Part shown: positions 1-8,424 of the stretch, piece by piece
Layout of the letters: each line of letters starts with the position of its first letter
Numbering within the stretch: position 1 is the first letter of the stretch
Source: Symploca sp. SIO2C1
GTDB taxonomy: Bacteria > Cyanobacteriota > Cyanobacteriia > Cyanobacteriales > Coleofasciculaceae
Length of the DNA: 50,934 bases
Assembly: GCA_010692635.1 (NCBI GenBank)
Contig: JAAHGL010000035.1
Coordinates: forward strand, 1-50,934
Reading direction: 5' to 3'
Translations under genes and position numbers: made by a program
Notes under the pieces: model-generated
Database searches by the model: none
What the model saw: only the letters and a program-made list of their open reading frames with translations
Told to the model about the DNA's origin: nothing

Positions 1-7
1 GTAAAGA

Positions 8-496
8 GTGTACTATCGCTTGCTGCACAACTCTTTGAGGCAATTAATTGAAGTGAAAGTAGCTCTTAAAAATCTGCTTACTTTTACCTCATATTCGGAA
101 TTTAAGCGGGTGTTTCCCTACGATGGTGCAAGGTTTTTGTATCGATGGGCTCAAAAACCTTGGACTTTTTTGGACTGCTGCATGATTGAAAGCCTTCTCT
201 GGCATAGCTTCCACACTTATTCAGCAAACCCTACCTATTGGTTACGTTGGTGGGATGCATCTGGCAATTTATTGCCTTGGGCAGATGAACAAATAGCACA
301 AAGTTTACAGCAAGGTATTGAAAAAGGAAAGTTGGCAATAATCACTCGTCTGTTGACAAAAAAATTTGGAACAATAGAACCGGATGTACAAGCAAAAATT
401 AACCAGTTATCTGCAGTTGATTTAGATGCATTGAGTGAGGCATTATTGGATTTTGTCGATGTATCAGCTTTATCAAGTTGGTTAACCCAGCGTTAA
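8..496 (+). CDS. DUF4351-containing protein, N-terminally shortened
   Basis: The C-terminal third (about residues 105-160) has the pattern ITRLLTKKFG...LSALDL-like...LLDF...LSSWL, which is the DUF4351 helical tail common on cyanobacterial Rpn/Uma2-like nuclease-related proteins. An in-frame TAA at 2-4 forces a start at GTG 8, giving 162 aa, short for such proteins. The middle (LRWWDASGNLLPWADEQIAQ) recalls the end of Uma2-type domains followed by the tail, so this may be the stump of a longer gene broken just at the window edge. Family assignment is from motif recall. The molecular role is unknown. Confidence 0.6.
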   Translation: MYYRLLHNSLRQLIEVKVALKNLLTFTSYSEFKRVFPYDGARFLYRWAQKPWTFLDCCMIESLLWHSFHTYSANPTYWLRWWDASGNLLPWADEQIAQSLQQGIEKGKLAIITRLLTKKFGTIEPDVQAKINQLSAVDLDALSEALLDFVDVSALSSWLTQR

Positions 497-539
497 GAGT
501 AAGGGAGAAGATGAAAGCTACCGCTACTGTGGGCTAGCT

Positions 540-668
540 TTATTGGTACTGCTTTAACAGTGACTGAATCAGTTTTTCAGAGGCAAAAAATGTAGTTTGC
601 TGAAGGCGAGCAATTATATCGGGAAAGTCAATAAGATTTTTAGGAGAAGTATCTGACACAACAATCAT
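540..668 (-). pseudogene. DUF3368/PIN-domain toxin, internally deleted remnant
   Basis: The ATG overlaps the TGA of the UPF0175 gene (ATGA), the usual coupling of UPF0175 antitoxin and DUF3368 toxin genes. The 42-residue product begins MIVVSDTSP, the start of a PIN nuclease with its first acidic residue. It then jumps directly to a C-terminal-type helix (LIDFPDIIARLQQTTFFASEKL). Full DUF3368 proteins are roughly 150-165 aa, so about 110 residues holding the remaining active-site acids are gone without loss of frame. It should have no nuclease activity. Seen: sequence, overlap and length. Inferred: deletion origin. Confidence 0.65.
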
Positions 669-997
669 GTTAATTGCCGTTTCTCTTGCGGAGAAACTTC
701 GCCGAGGACTGAGAGCGCAGCAAGCAGTTTTCCTTCTTGTTGTAGTTGCTTGTGAGTTTGCCGATCTTCCTCAAAATCGGTTTCGTTGTATGCTAAATGA
801 ATACCTTTAGATTTGAGAAAAGCATCGACCTCTAGGCGAGTATTCATCCCGAGGAGTTCTCGCACTTTACCCGCGCTAATTGAACCTTCCCGATAAGCTT
901 CGACGATGATCGCTTCTAAGGTACGACGCTCTAGATTACCCCATTTATCTTCTAGATAACGAGCCATGTTATCTGGCAATGAAATTCTAATTTCCAT
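665..997 (-). CDS. UPF0175 family protein (putative antitoxin)
   Basis: A 110-aa protein with the UPF0175 layout: an N-terminal beta strand (MEIRISLPDNMARYLE), a helical segment (LERRTLEAIIVEAYREG) and an HTH-like stretch (ISAGKVRELLGMNTRLEVDAFLKSKGIHLAYNETDFEED). Proteins of this family usually precede a DUF3368 PIN toxin and are thought to be its antitoxin. Here the partner downstream is reduced to a short remnant joined by an ATGA overlap. The C-terminus (about 20 aa past the core) is intact. Functional assignment is by family. Confidence 0.8.
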   Translation of the reverse strand: MEIRISLPDNMARYLEDKWGNLERRTLEAIIVEAYREGSISAGKVRELLGMNTRLEVDAFLKSKGIHLAYNETDFEEDRQTHKQLQQEGKLLAALSVLGEVSPQEKRQLT

Positions 998-1086
998 ACA
1001 ATTATGGCTCCAATTGGATTGACTAACGTCAGTTATCCGCTAAAAAAATAGTAGCATCAACCTAATTTTCATATATTTATTTTATT

Positions 1087-1200
1087 ATCCCTCTTCTGTC
1101 AGACTCCAAAAAATGGGGTCAAAACCTGATTCTCTCGTTAGGTGTCGTTGGCTGTAATGACAGAATTTATCATAATTTCGGAAAGTGACAGAAGAGGGAT
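1087..1200. repeat. MITE-like element with 15-bp terminal inverted repeats
   Basis: ATCCCTCTTCTGTCA at 1087-1101 is mirrored exactly by its reverse complement at 1186-1200, enclosing 84 bp without coding capacity. A related TGACAGAA lies inside near 1160. No clear target duplication is visible. It fills most of the gap between the UPF0175 gene and glmM. The form is that of a non-autonomous element. The parent transposon is not visible in the window. Confidence 0.65.
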
Positions 1201-1255
1201 GGGGCTTAAACCCTTGTCATAGCTAGGTCAACTGTTTACAACCTATTTAGCTCCA

Positions 1256-2731
1256 TCACGCAACTACTAAGTGTTGCTCCACCACACTAACCAGTTGCGA
1301 TGTCCAGTACTGAGCCAGTTCAAGACTAACAGCTTCCACCATCACACGGATAACTGGTTCCGTACCAGAGGCACGCACCAGAATTCTTCCTTGGTCTCCC
1401 ATTGCTGATTGACCTTGGGCGATCGCATTTTTGAGAGCATCACATTCTTCCCACTGTAGGCGGCGCTCCCGGTCTTCTACCCGGACATTGTGCAGTAACT
1501 GCGGGTAGGTTTGGAAGCTCTGGTCTACTAGCTTAGTTAAGGAAACACCTGATTGGCGTACCAAAGATGCCAAATGTAGGGCAGTCAGCAAACCATCACC
1601 ACTGAAACTGTAGTGGTGGCAGAGAATATGTCCTGATTGCTCACCGCCTAACATCGCCCCAGTTTCCAGCATTTGAGCCTGAACATACCGGTCCCCCACT
1701 TTGGTGCGCATAAATTTACCACCCAACTGCTGCCAAGCACGCTCAAAGCCCAAATTTGCCATTACTGTAGCAACAATCAAATCTTCCGGCAGTTTATCAG
1801 TCTGACGTAAAGTTTGACCCCAGAAATAGAGAATATAATCTCCATCTACGACTCGACCCTTTCCATCTACGGCCATTACCCGGTCCGCATCACCATCAAA
1901 AGCAAAGCCGATATCCGCTGAATGTTCCTGCACGGCTGCGGAGAGGGTCTGGAGGTGAGTCGAACCACAATTGACATTAATGCGATCGCCATCTGGTTGG
2001 TTGTGCAAGCAGATTACTTCTGCTCCCAACTCAGCAAAAACTTGCTCTGCTATCTGCACACAAGCTCCCCAAGCCAAATCGAGTACAATCCGCATGCCTC
2101 GTAAATCTGTCCCTGATTTCAGAGGAGTATGCAATGATTGAACATAATCCGCGATCAACTCAGGTCTAGGATAATGCTTACCCCAACCATTGGTGGCTAG
2201 AGCATTACCAGCCAAACCTCTTAAACCCTGTTCAATTTTCTTTTGCAAGGTCGTTGAAAGCTTCGTACCTTGTGAGCTAAAAAACTTAATGCCGTTGTCT
2301 TCTGGAGGATTATGACTTGCAGAAATCATCACCCCCCCTATTGCTTCAGTAATAGCGGTGAGATAAGCAACGCCAGGAGTTGGGCATAACCCTAAGTTCC
2401 ACACTTCCAACCCGGCAGATGTAAGACCTGCAGCCAGAGCCATTGCTAACATATCACCTGAGTTGCGGGAGTCTTGTCCCATAATCACTGGACCAAGCGT
2501 TGATGCTTCCTCACGCAATACTTGACCCGCCCAAAAACCAACTTTTAATGCTAAATCTGCACTCAGCAGTTCTCCTGCTCGTCCCCGGATACCATCGGTG
2601 CCAAACAAGGCAGTTTTCGGTAGTACCAGTGGATGATTTGTAAGATTGAGATCTTTTGACGAGTCCTGCTGACGTCTGTAGGATTGCTCAACAAAAGCCA
2701 AATTCTGAGTTCGTATAGGGGATGTAACCAT
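1256..2731 (-). CDS. glmM: phosphoglucosamine mutase
   Basis: Interconverts glucosamine-6-phosphate and glucosamine-1-phosphate on the way to UDP-GlcNAc for cell-wall synthesis (cytoplasm). The substrate-entry motif FGTDGIRG is at residues 43-50. The phosphoserine loop [12 protein letters not shown] has the catalytic serine at about 139. The metal site DGDADR is mid-protein, and the sugar-phosphate loop [12 protein letters not shown] is near the C-terminus. All four hallmarks are intact. At 491 aa it is longer than the bacterial norm of about 445 because of an N-terminal extension of about 38 residues before the first motif, as in other cyanobacterial homologues. The gene stands alone. No terminator-like hairpin is clear downstream. 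Confidence 0.95.
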   Translation of the reverse strand: MVTSPIRTQNLAFVEQSYRRQQDSSKDLNLTNHPLVLPKTALFGTDGIRGRAGELLSADLALKVGFWAGQVLREEASTLGPVIMGQDSRNSGDMLAMALAAGLTSAGLEVWNLGLCPTPGVAYLTAITEAIGGVMISASHNPPEDNGIKFFSSQGTKLSTTLQKKIEQGLRGLAGNALATNGWGKHYPRPELIADYVQSLHTPLKSGTDLRGMRIVLDLAWGACVQIAEQVFAELGAEVICLHNQPDGDRINVNCGSTHLQTLSAAVQEHSADIGFAFDGDADRVMAVDGKGRVVDGDYILYFWGQTLRQTDKLPEDLIVATVMANLGFERAWQQLGGKFMRTKVGDRYVQAQMLETGAMLGGEQSGHILCHHYSFSGDGLLTALHLASLVRQSGVSLTKLVDQSFQTYPQLLHNVRVEDRERRLQWEECDALKNAIAQGQSAMGDQGRILVRASGTEPVIRVMVEAVSLELAQYWTSQLVSVVEQHLVVA

Positions 2732-2828
2732 AATTTAATTTTCCTCACACAACCACACACTCATAGTGGAGGATAATAACACTTTCTTCCACCAATGGAT
2801 TTATCCGTCTTTACAAGGGGAGTAGGCT

Positions 2829-2945
2829 ATTGCAGCTCAGCGGAAATAAGTGACTCAGTTAAAAATGTTAAAAAGCTTCTACAGTAAGCTTTCTTCCTTT
2901 CTGCCTTCTGCCTCCTGACTCCTGCCTGCTGCCTTCTTGTACTAG
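2829..2945. repeat. Small repeat element, type 1 (copy of 18420-18532)
   Basis: This stretch shares with 18420-18532 the order GCGGAAATAA, TTAAAAAGCTT, AAGCTT.CTTCC, a run of TTCTGCC/CTCCTGCC heptamers, and an end in ..CTTCTTG.ACTAG. It lies between glmM and the next element, with which it overlaps at ACTAG. It has no coding capacity. The two copies are diverged but collinear, so this is a dispersed non-autonomous element. Confidence 0.55.
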
Positions 2946-3053
2946 TGCAGCACGGCAAAAGTAACTGACCAGTTTGAGATCGTTAGAATCCTTACTCTAT
3001 AAGCATTCTAAATTCTAAATTCTAAATTCTAAATTCCGCGGAGCGGCACTAGC
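2941..3053. repeat. Palindromic MITE with AAATTCT heptamers (type 2, copy 1)
   Basis: It begins ACTAGTGCAGCACGGC and ends GCGGAGCGGCACTAGC, imperfect inverted ends sharing ACTAGTGC-GC. The body has four tandem AAATTCT units and the segment AGATCGTTAGAATCCTTACTCTATAAG. A near-identical copy lies in inverted orientation at 8425-8536, and a decayed copy at 11540-11630. Its right end supplies the TAG stop codon (3049-3051) of the sulfotransferase gene. Confidence 0.75.
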
Positions 3054-3945
3054 TTAGCCAGGAAGAGAGGTCTCTTTGGATTAAATCTTGTAGTTTGAGG
3101 ATATCTTCACGATAAAGGGCTACAAGTTGCTGGCGGTCTTCTGATGCAAGTAGAGCTTGTTGCTTATCTTTTGAGTTGATCTTGATTAAACTAGAACGAA
3201 TACTCTCCTTGAGAGTAGGTGGCAATAAATATTTCAGGATAGATGATACAATTGTTTTAGAGCGGTTTTTTTTTCGTAAAATAGTATTAACAAATTTAAT
3301 TTTAGGTACTTGCGCTACCTGATATTTCTTAGAAGTATCAGGATGAAAATTATCGTCTACTCCAATAAATTGATACATGTCCTGCATTAAGGCTACTGGA
3401 TTATTACATAAATCATCGTAGAGATATATTTTAATTTGTTCTTGGCTAAAGGTATCAAAATAATGTTTGAGGGGAGTATAATAAAAACCCTTTCTGATAG
3501 TAAACGATGAATTGGCTTTAAATTTTATCTGTTCCGCTAAGCTTCTTCCGTTACCAATCCCATCTCGGATGTGCATCAGGTAATCAGAGTGAGCTCTATC
3601 TGCAGGATTCCGAAGTATAGCAATCATTTTAGCCTGAGGCAAATAATGTTGTATTAATTCAGCTGAGGATAGATAATGAAACAGATAATTAGGAGAAGCT
3701 TCTCCGATGGCAATTTCATCGTTTACATCTTGGAAAAGTTGAGAATATTTGTCAAATGTATCAATTTTACTTTTCTTTCTTTTGTTTCTTGGATCAGGAG
3801 GAATTTTACTCCAATCTTTTTCTAAAAAATTGGTTTCCTTCACTGGGCTCATATAAATTTGAGGATGTTGCTTTAAGTACTGATAAATGGAAGTTGTTCC
3901 TGCCTTCTGAATACCTATAATGAGAAAGGTTGGTAGTTGCATCAA
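3049..3945 (-). CDS. PAPS-dependent sulfotransferase
   Basis: Transfers a sulfo group from PAPS to an unknown acceptor. The 5'-phosphosulfate loop GIQKAGTTSIYQYL spans residues 11-24, with the P-loop lysine at 14. The 3'-phosphate site is LRNPADRAHSDY with R112 and S120. Both are intact, and 298 aa is normal for heparan-type sulfotransferase-domain proteins. No signal peptide is evident. The gene lies 15 bp downstream of the carotenoid oxygenase on the same strand, so it is probably co-transcribed. The pair hints at sulfation of a cleavage product, which is inference. The stop codon is contributed by a repeat-element end, so the last residues may differ from the ancestral ones. Confidence 0.85.
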   Translation of the reverse strand: MMQLPTFLIIGIQKAGTTSIYQYLKQHPQIYMSPVKETNFLEKDWSKIPPDPRNKRKKSKIDTFDKYSQLFQDVNDEIAIGEASPNYLFHYLSSAELIQHYLPQAKMIAILRNPADRAHSDYLMHIRDGIGNGRSLAEQIKFKANSSFTIRKGFYYTPLKHYFDTFSQEQIKIYLYDDLCNNPVALMQDMYQFIGVDDNFHPDTSKKYQVAQVPKIKFVNTILRKKNRSKTIVSSILKYLLPPTLKESIRSSLIKINSKDKQQALLASEDRQQLVALYREDILKLQDLIQRDLSSWLS

Positions 3946-3960
3946 ATTTACTTTTGTTTA

Positions 3961-5781
3961 TTAATCATCAAATTCAGGATAAATATCCTTTTCAAAGATT
4001 TCCTTAATCCAATTAGGCAAGAAGTAAGCAGGACTGTTAATATCCATATCCTTGCGGAGATCCACTTTATAATTTGTATCCCGTGAACTAATTGAGGGAA
4101 TCCAAGCTGAATGGAGAGGAAAAGCAAATTTAACCTGCTCGTGATTCAACTTAGTAATTGGGCCTGCGGCAAGATTTCCTGCCTGCCAAATCCAAAATTC
4201 AGATCCACTAGGAGCACTTACCATAGCCACAATGTACCCTTCAAGTTCATCAGTTTGCCCTTGCTTAGGAACATAAATAGGGGTATTTACATCATAACCT
4301 CGTTCAATAGCCCATGAATCTTTGACTTTCATCTCCACTGGGGACCATCGCAAAATACCTGCTCCTTTCCAATCAGGTAAATCTTCTACTGGTACTTCAC
4401 GAAAAGGATGATTTTCGTATAATTTAACTAATCTTCGCGGGGTAATCTCACTAACATATCCACAATAATTTACCCAAATATTCTGAAACTTTGTGGGAGA
4501 AGTACCTTGAATTCCTCGATATGTCGGGAGTGCAACAGCCCAATATTCGTCGAATAAACAAGGCTTGTGCTCGATATCACCTGTTTTGGCATTAACCACG
4601 CACTTACCAAAACCCTGTTTGTCATATACACCAGGAGGAGAGCCATAAAAAGCAGGTGGAATAGGCTCAAATAACGTTGGCCATCTTTTGTCTGAACCCT
4701 GGAGCCACTCACTAACATCATGACCAGATGCTAACACCAAATGCAATACCAAATTCTCTCCATTATTATCTTCGTAATCAGCATAGAAATGAACACATTC
4801 GTGAGGTATTTCGATATGCTGGGCAATAGCTTGATCATTCTGAAGCTCTGCTCGCGGTACTAACCAAACTTGATTATAAGCTGATTGTGGTTTGGCTTTC
4901 ACGTCAGGATCTAACATTCTTAAATATTCGATGCGAAAAGCTGTGTCGATAATAACAACGTAGTTTTTAGTAATCGCTATCTGGTGCGTAGACTGCTTAA
5001 TTACAACTGGTTTATTCGTTCTCTTATCAATTATTTGGGTTCTATTGAAACGACTTTTGCCATCCCAAACATATATATATGCATCCGGTTCAATTACTCC
5101 GAAACTCGGAATCTCAAAAATGCAATTAATTATAAATACTTCTTTTGTATCCTCATCGTAAGCAGTATGAGCTCCACTCATATGCATAGGAAAAATCCAG
5201 GGAATTTTAATATCCCCAACACCTGGTATGCCATTTATTTCTAAAGGAACCCACTCTGAACGTTCGCCTATAGGTGTAACTGGTTTTAGGGTTTCTAAGT
5301 CAAACTCAAAAGGACGTCCTGAATCAATGGTGGCAAACATACGCCAAGAGTCATTATCAGGATCTTTGAAAGCTTGAAGTCCTGTATTACATTGGTTTTG
5401 TACACCTAGTCTAGGGCTTAAACGAGCCAAACCTCCTAGATTACGAAATTTATATAATCCCCCAAACAACAATTTTCGCCAATTGGTTAAGTATGTCCAC
5501 CAGGGCTGCTCGTTAATTTTTTGATCGCAGATGACAGAAGGCGTCCGAAATTGTTCGCTCTTGAGATGAATTTGTCCGCTTTGAAAATCTAAACGATATA
5601 GTTGTGCATAACCATTAAACCAAGGAATATCCCCATCTTGAGGTGTTGGCACTAACCAAAAAGCATGTCCCTCAAGATCTGAGGGTATTTCTCCCTCAAT
5701 TACCTTCATCTCTAGATCAAGGGAAGCTGTATTTTGTTCGCGAAGGTTATTGGGGAAGTCAGTTGAGCGTGTTACTGCCAT
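3961..5781 (-). CDS. Carotenoid/stilbene cleavage oxygenase (RPE65/CCO family)
   Basis: Non-haem iron oxygenase of the seven-bladed propeller family that cleaves polyene or stilbene double bonds. The four iron-binding histidines are recognisable in order: H205 (MSGAHTAYD), H266 (STHQIAIT), H331 (CVHFYADYE) and H557 (PLHSAWI). At 606 aa it is longer than most bacterial CCOs (about 480-500). The extra length lies around residues 85-130 and 355-420. No signal peptide. It is first in a two-gene unit with the sulfotransferase. The upstream region was cut by an IS605-type insertion about 40 bp before the ATG, so its native promoter may have been displaced. The substrate cannot be told from sequence. 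Confidence 0.85.
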   Translation of the reverse strand: MAVTRSTDFPNNLREQNTASLDLEMKVIEGEIPSDLEGHAFWLVPTPQDGDIPWFNGYAQLYRLDFQSGQIHLKSEQFRTPSVICDQKINEQPWWTYLTNWRKLLFGGLYKFRNLGGLARLSPRLGVQNQCNTGLQAFKDPDNDSWRMFATIDSGRPFEFDLETLKPVTPIGERSEWVPLEINGIPGVGDIKIPWIFPMHMSGAHTAYDEDTKEVFIINCIFEIPSFGVIEPDAYIYVWDGKSRFNRTQIIDKRTNKPVVIKQSTHQIAITKNYVVIIDTAFRIEYLRMLDPDVKAKPQSAYNQVWLVPRAELQNDQAIAQHIEIPHECVHFYADYEDNNGENLVLHLVLASGHDVSEWLQGSDKRWPTLFEPIPPAFYGSPPGVYDKQGFGKCVVNAKTGDIEHKPCLFDEYWAVALPTYRGIQGTSPTKFQNIWVNYCGYVSEITPRRLVKLYENHPFREVPVEDLPDWKGAGILRWSPVEMKVKDSWAIERGYDVNTPIYVPKQGQTDELEGYIVAMVSAPSGSEFWIWQAGNLAAGPITKLNHEQVKFAFPLHSAWIPSISSRDTNYKVDLRKDMDINSPAYFLPNWIKEIFEKDIYPEFDD

Positions 5782-5794
5782 GTTTTTCTACCTC

Positions 5795-5818
5795 AATGAG
5801 AAATACTATTCTTTTTGA
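5795..5818. repeat. Direct repeat flanking the IS605-type element, left copy
   Basis: AATGAGAAATACTATTCTTT and the next few bases match 7227-7251 (AATGAGAAATGCTATTTCTT...) except for two substitutions and one indel. The two copies bracket the TnpB element just outside its terminal hairpins. IS200/IS605 transposition is not expected to make such a duplication, so the origin is unclear. Confidence 0.6.
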
Positions 5819-5855
5819 GCCACTCCCACGGCTATAAGCGCGTGGGATTCAGGCA

Positions 5856-6980
5856 TCAGACAGAGATTGCAGGCTGAGCCTGTCTGACATCTCCTACGCC
5901 TAGGGTTGAACTCCCAACCATGCAGATATTTAATGCCGCATTTTCATCGCGGTCATTAACCGATTGACAAGATGGACACCGCCAACGTCTAATTGATAAA
6001 TCCAGCTCATCGAGAACATGACCACAGCAAAAACAGGTCTTACTAGATGGATACCAAGGGTCAATATAAATAATTTGCTTTCCTTTTTTGTGAGCTACCC
6101 ACTCTAGAATTTGGAGGAAGTCGCCTAACCCTAAGTCATTAACCTTGCGTCCCCATAGACGTTGCATTCCCTTGAGGTTTAGAGTCTCAAAGCATAACAC
6201 ATCAAACTGGTCGGTCAACTTGTGAGCAAGTTTCCAAAACCAGTCTCGCCTACGATTGCTAATAGCTTCATGACAACGAACTAACTGCTTTCTGGCTTGT
6301 TCTCGGTTAGTTGACCCTTTGTGCTTTCTAGAATGCTGCTTAGACGCCGAACGTAGTGCGCTTAAGGATGAGTTTAAGAACTCAGGAGATTCAATCTTGA
6401 ACCCTTCAGAGCAAGTGAGAAACGCCTTCAACCCAAAGTCAAATCCAGCTATTTTACCAGTCTCGGAAATGACTGCTGGTGTTGAATATCCGTCAACGAC
6501 TACGATGAGAAACAGCTCACCTAACGCTGTGCGCTTGATGGTTAGCGTTTTGAGAGTTCCCTCGATTTCCCTAGAGTTCCAGTATTGATAAACTCGACTT
6601 CCTATCTTGATTCGATTACCTCCTAAAAACTTGTATCCGGCTTGCTTGAGGGTGAATGATTTGTACTTTTTGACCTTCTTGAATCCCGGCGGTCTTACCC
6701 CCTTGTTGTGGTGCTTAAAAAACAACTGGTAAGCTTTATCAATTCGTTGGCAAATATCTTGAACAGCTTGAGAACCTACTAACTGCCAAAACCGATTGTG
6801 TTTTCGCAACTTAGCAATATGTTTCTGGAGTCTGGCACAGTTCAAGTGTTTGCCCCACCAACGATAGTACCGACGATGTAGGGCAATGCAATGGTTGTAG
6901 ATTATCCCAGCGGCGTTGATGACCTGCTTGAGATAACGATTGCGCTTATGACTGTAGAGCTTAAACTTCAGAGTTTTCAT
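5856..6980 (-). CDS. tnpB: TnpB, IS605-type RNA-guided endonuclease
   Basis: RuvC-fold nuclease encoded by IS200/IS605 elements, guided by an omega-RNA made from the element's right end. The chosen ATG (6980) gives 374 aa starting MKTLKFKLYSH. An ATG 26 codons upstream would extend into the tnpA remnant and is unlikely. RuvC residues: D181 (AGFDFGLKAF), E265 (LCFETLNLKG), D345 (DRDENAAL). The zinc finger has C316/C319 and C335/C338. All are present and the length is typical, so the protein should be active. The omega-RNA would run through the 3' end of the gene into the hairpin at 5825-5846. Confidence 0.9.
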   Translation of the reverse strand: MKTLKFKLYSHKRNRYLKQVINAAGIIYNHCIALHRRYYRWWGKHLNCARLQKHIAKLRKHNRFWQLVGSQAVQDICQRIDKAYQLFFKHHNKGVRPPGFKKVKKYKSFTLKQAGYKFLGGNRIKIGSRVYQYWNSREIEGTLKTLTIKRTALGELFLIVVVDGYSTPAVISETGKIAGFDFGLKAFLTCSEGFKIESPEFLNSSLSALRSASKQHSRKHKGSTNREQARKQLVRCHEAISNRRRDWFWKLAHKLTDQFDVLCFETLNLKGMQRLWGRKVNDLGLGDFLQILEWVAHKKGKQIIYIDPWYPSSKTCFCCGHVLDELDLSIRRWRCPSCQSVNDRDENAALNICMVGSSTLGVGDVRQAQPAISV

Positions 6981-6995
6981 ATTGTCTATGATACA

Positions 6996-7159
6996 ATGCA
7001 CCGCATCAAAGGACGCACTGCCAGGTTCGGTGAGAAAAGAGTTTCCTGAATTAATCAAACTTCCCAGTATGTGGACAAGAGCCTATGCAAGTCTCAACAG
7101 CAGGTAATGTTGCCAGTTCGACCATCAAAAAGTACATTCAGGCTCAAGGGAAAGACTAA
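6996..7159 (+). pseudogene. tnpA (IS200/IS605 Y1 transposase), C-terminal remnant with frameshifts
   Basis: Read in shifting frames, the plus strand gives MHRIKGRTARF, then VRKEFPELIKLPSMWTRAY, then VSTAGNVASSTIKKYIQAQ before TAA at 7157-7159. This matches the conserved C-terminal part of TnpA (RIKGRTAR.VRKEFP...LWTRSYFVSTAGNV). At least two frameshifts separate the blocks. The N-terminal two thirds, including the HUH motif, is missing. Its start abuts tnpB head to head with about 15 bp between. Non-functional. Confidence 0.75.
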
Positions 7160-7226
7160 CGGCACTTAAAAGTGCCTACGCTACATCCCACCCTTAAAAG
7201 AGGTGGGCTTTGCTTATTGTTCTGTA

Positions 7227-7251
7227 AATGAGAAATGCTATTTCTTTTTCA
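7227..7251. repeat. Direct repeat flanking the IS605-type element, right copy
   Basis: AATGAGAAATGCTATTTCTT and the next few bases are the partner of 5795-5818. This copy includes the TGA stop codon (7249-7251) of the neighbouring 99-aa gene. Confidence 0.6.
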
Positions 7252-7548
7252 AAGACTAGCATCTGACAACAATTTTTCCATCGTTTCCCAGTTGATTCCT
7301 TGCTGAAGATAATGAGGTTCACTTGGGTTGTAGGGACTAGCAACTCGATCTATCTTGATAATCTTTGCCTGTGATGGTAAAACTGGCACATCTGGGTCAA
7401 AAGATGTTGGTCTCATTAAAGAGCTAGAAAAGCCTTTGTAAATTGCAATCTGGTCTTGAACACTGGCAATTTCCGCAGTGACAATCAAGACTTCCTGCGG
7501 ATGCTTGATCGTGTATTGCTCTAAACGCCGTCCAATGGAATCAGTCAT
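7249..7548 (-). CDS. Conserved small cyanobacterial protein (DUF7734-like)
   Basis: A 99-aa soluble protein without signal peptide or membrane segment. It contains the stretch EVLIVTAEI...DQIAIYKGFSSSLMRPTSFDP..PVLP..AKI..IDR..SPYNP, which I recall from conserved cyanobacterial and plastid hypothetical proteins. DUF7734 is my best recollection of the family name and is not certain. It lies 38 bp downstream of the DUF3177 gene on the same strand, so the two are probably co-transcribed. Function unknown. The stop codon lies in the short repeat bordering the IS605 element. Confidence 0.7.
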   Translation of the reverse strand: MTDSIGRRLEQYTIKHPQEVLIVTAEIASVQDQIAIYKGFSSSLMRPTSFDPDVPVLPSQAKIIKIDRVASPYNPSEPHYLQQGINWETMEKLLSDASL

Positions 7549-7586
7549 GGTTAATTTTTCATTTTGAATTTTTCAATTGACCAATT

Positions 7587-8183
7587 TTATTGTTCCATTG
7601 CTGAGCGCCCCTGCTTACCCAAGCGAATTAAGACGAAATAGCTTAAGTAAAGGACATAAAAGATTAGTCCCACAACACCGAGAAAACCCCAAACTCCGGG
7701 TTCAAACCTGTCTGTAAGAAACCACTCTCTAAAGACTAAAGGTGCTTCTGTCCAAACTTGGCAGAAATTAGTTTTGATTGCCCCTGAAACAAACGCACAA
7801 CGCAGAAAAGGAATACTTGCGATCGCAACCAAGGTACAGTAGATGGTAATTGCCCAGCGCCAGGATGTTATTGCTAACTTTAGGGAACTTTGGGGCTGAT
7901 CATCAATTTCGTCATTTAAATCAACCCAAAACCACAGAGAGATTGGGATCAAGATATAAGCACATAGACTGGAAACAAAACCAATCGGCCAAGCAGCAAT
8001 CAAAATAAAAACAGTAATTGCTAGGAGACTCGCAACTCGCCAGTAAATGATCAATAGGCGAACCATTGCCTCCTTTTTTTTGATAAGAGCCCAAATCATT
8101 AGAGTTAAGGGTATGAAAACCATAAACAAGAGTGCTAACCGATAGTCTGTCCAAACTAAGGCTCTAAGAATTTCATCTTGCAT
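7587..8183 (-). CDS. DUF3177 family membrane protein
   Basis: A 198-aa integral membrane protein typical of cyanobacteria. About five hydrophobic segments are visible: roughly 17-33, 42-60, 66-85, 108-126 and 161-185. The N-terminal block LRALVWTDYRLALLFMVFIPLTLMIWALIKKKEA is the recognisable family signature. No catalytic motif is visible and its role is unknown. It is followed closely by the 99-aa gene, suggesting a two-gene unit. Confidence 0.8.
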   Translation of the reverse strand: MQDEILRALVWTDYRLALLFMVFIPLTLMIWALIKKKEAMVRLLIIYWRVASLLAITVFILIAAWPIGFVSSLCAYILIPISLWFWVDLNDEIDDQPQSSLKLAITSWRWAITIYCTLVAIASIPFLRCAFVSGAIKTNFCQVWTEAPLVFREWFLTDRFEPGVWGFLGVVGLIFYVLYLSYFVLIRLGKQGRSAMEQ

Positions 8184-8424
8184 TGCTTGTTGCCGAATTT
8201 ACTTTGATCTATGTTATTCCAGTATTTACAGAATATGCGACCTCCTGAGAGGTCCAGCAAAAAACAAGCAGCTGAAAACCTCTTGGAGGGACTTCCAACT
8301 GCTTAGTTGATTTAGTGGTTGCATCCATGATGCAAGAAGAAAGCATCTGTGCGAGGCTTTAGGTAGGAAACATTGGGGATAATTGCTAAGGGAAGCAATA
8401 CAGCTCAGTTCAGGGGAAAAAGGA
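8184..8424. other. Intergenic, no gene seen
   Basis: Upstream region of the DUF3177 gene. It holds an imperfect palindrome near 8240-8300 (CCTCCTGAGAGGTCC ... ACCTCTTGGAGGGAC) but no ORF with recognisable content and no clear promoter boxes. Confidence 0.4.

Larger units (their letters stand above)
5822..7213 (-). mobile_element. IS605-type element with intact tnpB and decayed tnpA
   Basis: The right end is a hairpin at 5825-5846 (CCCACG...CGTGGG) just after the tnpB stop. The left end holds two hairpins, 7161-7176 (GGCACT...AGTGCC) and 7187-7207 (CCCACC...GGTGGG). In between are tnpB (minus strand) and a divergent tnpA remnant, the classic IS605 arrangement. Subterminal hairpins without inverted repeats fit the Y1-transposase family. 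The same right-end hairpin recurs at 50818-50839, so a related element lies at the window edge. With tnpA broken, movement would need a transposase supplied in trans. Confidence 0.85.
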
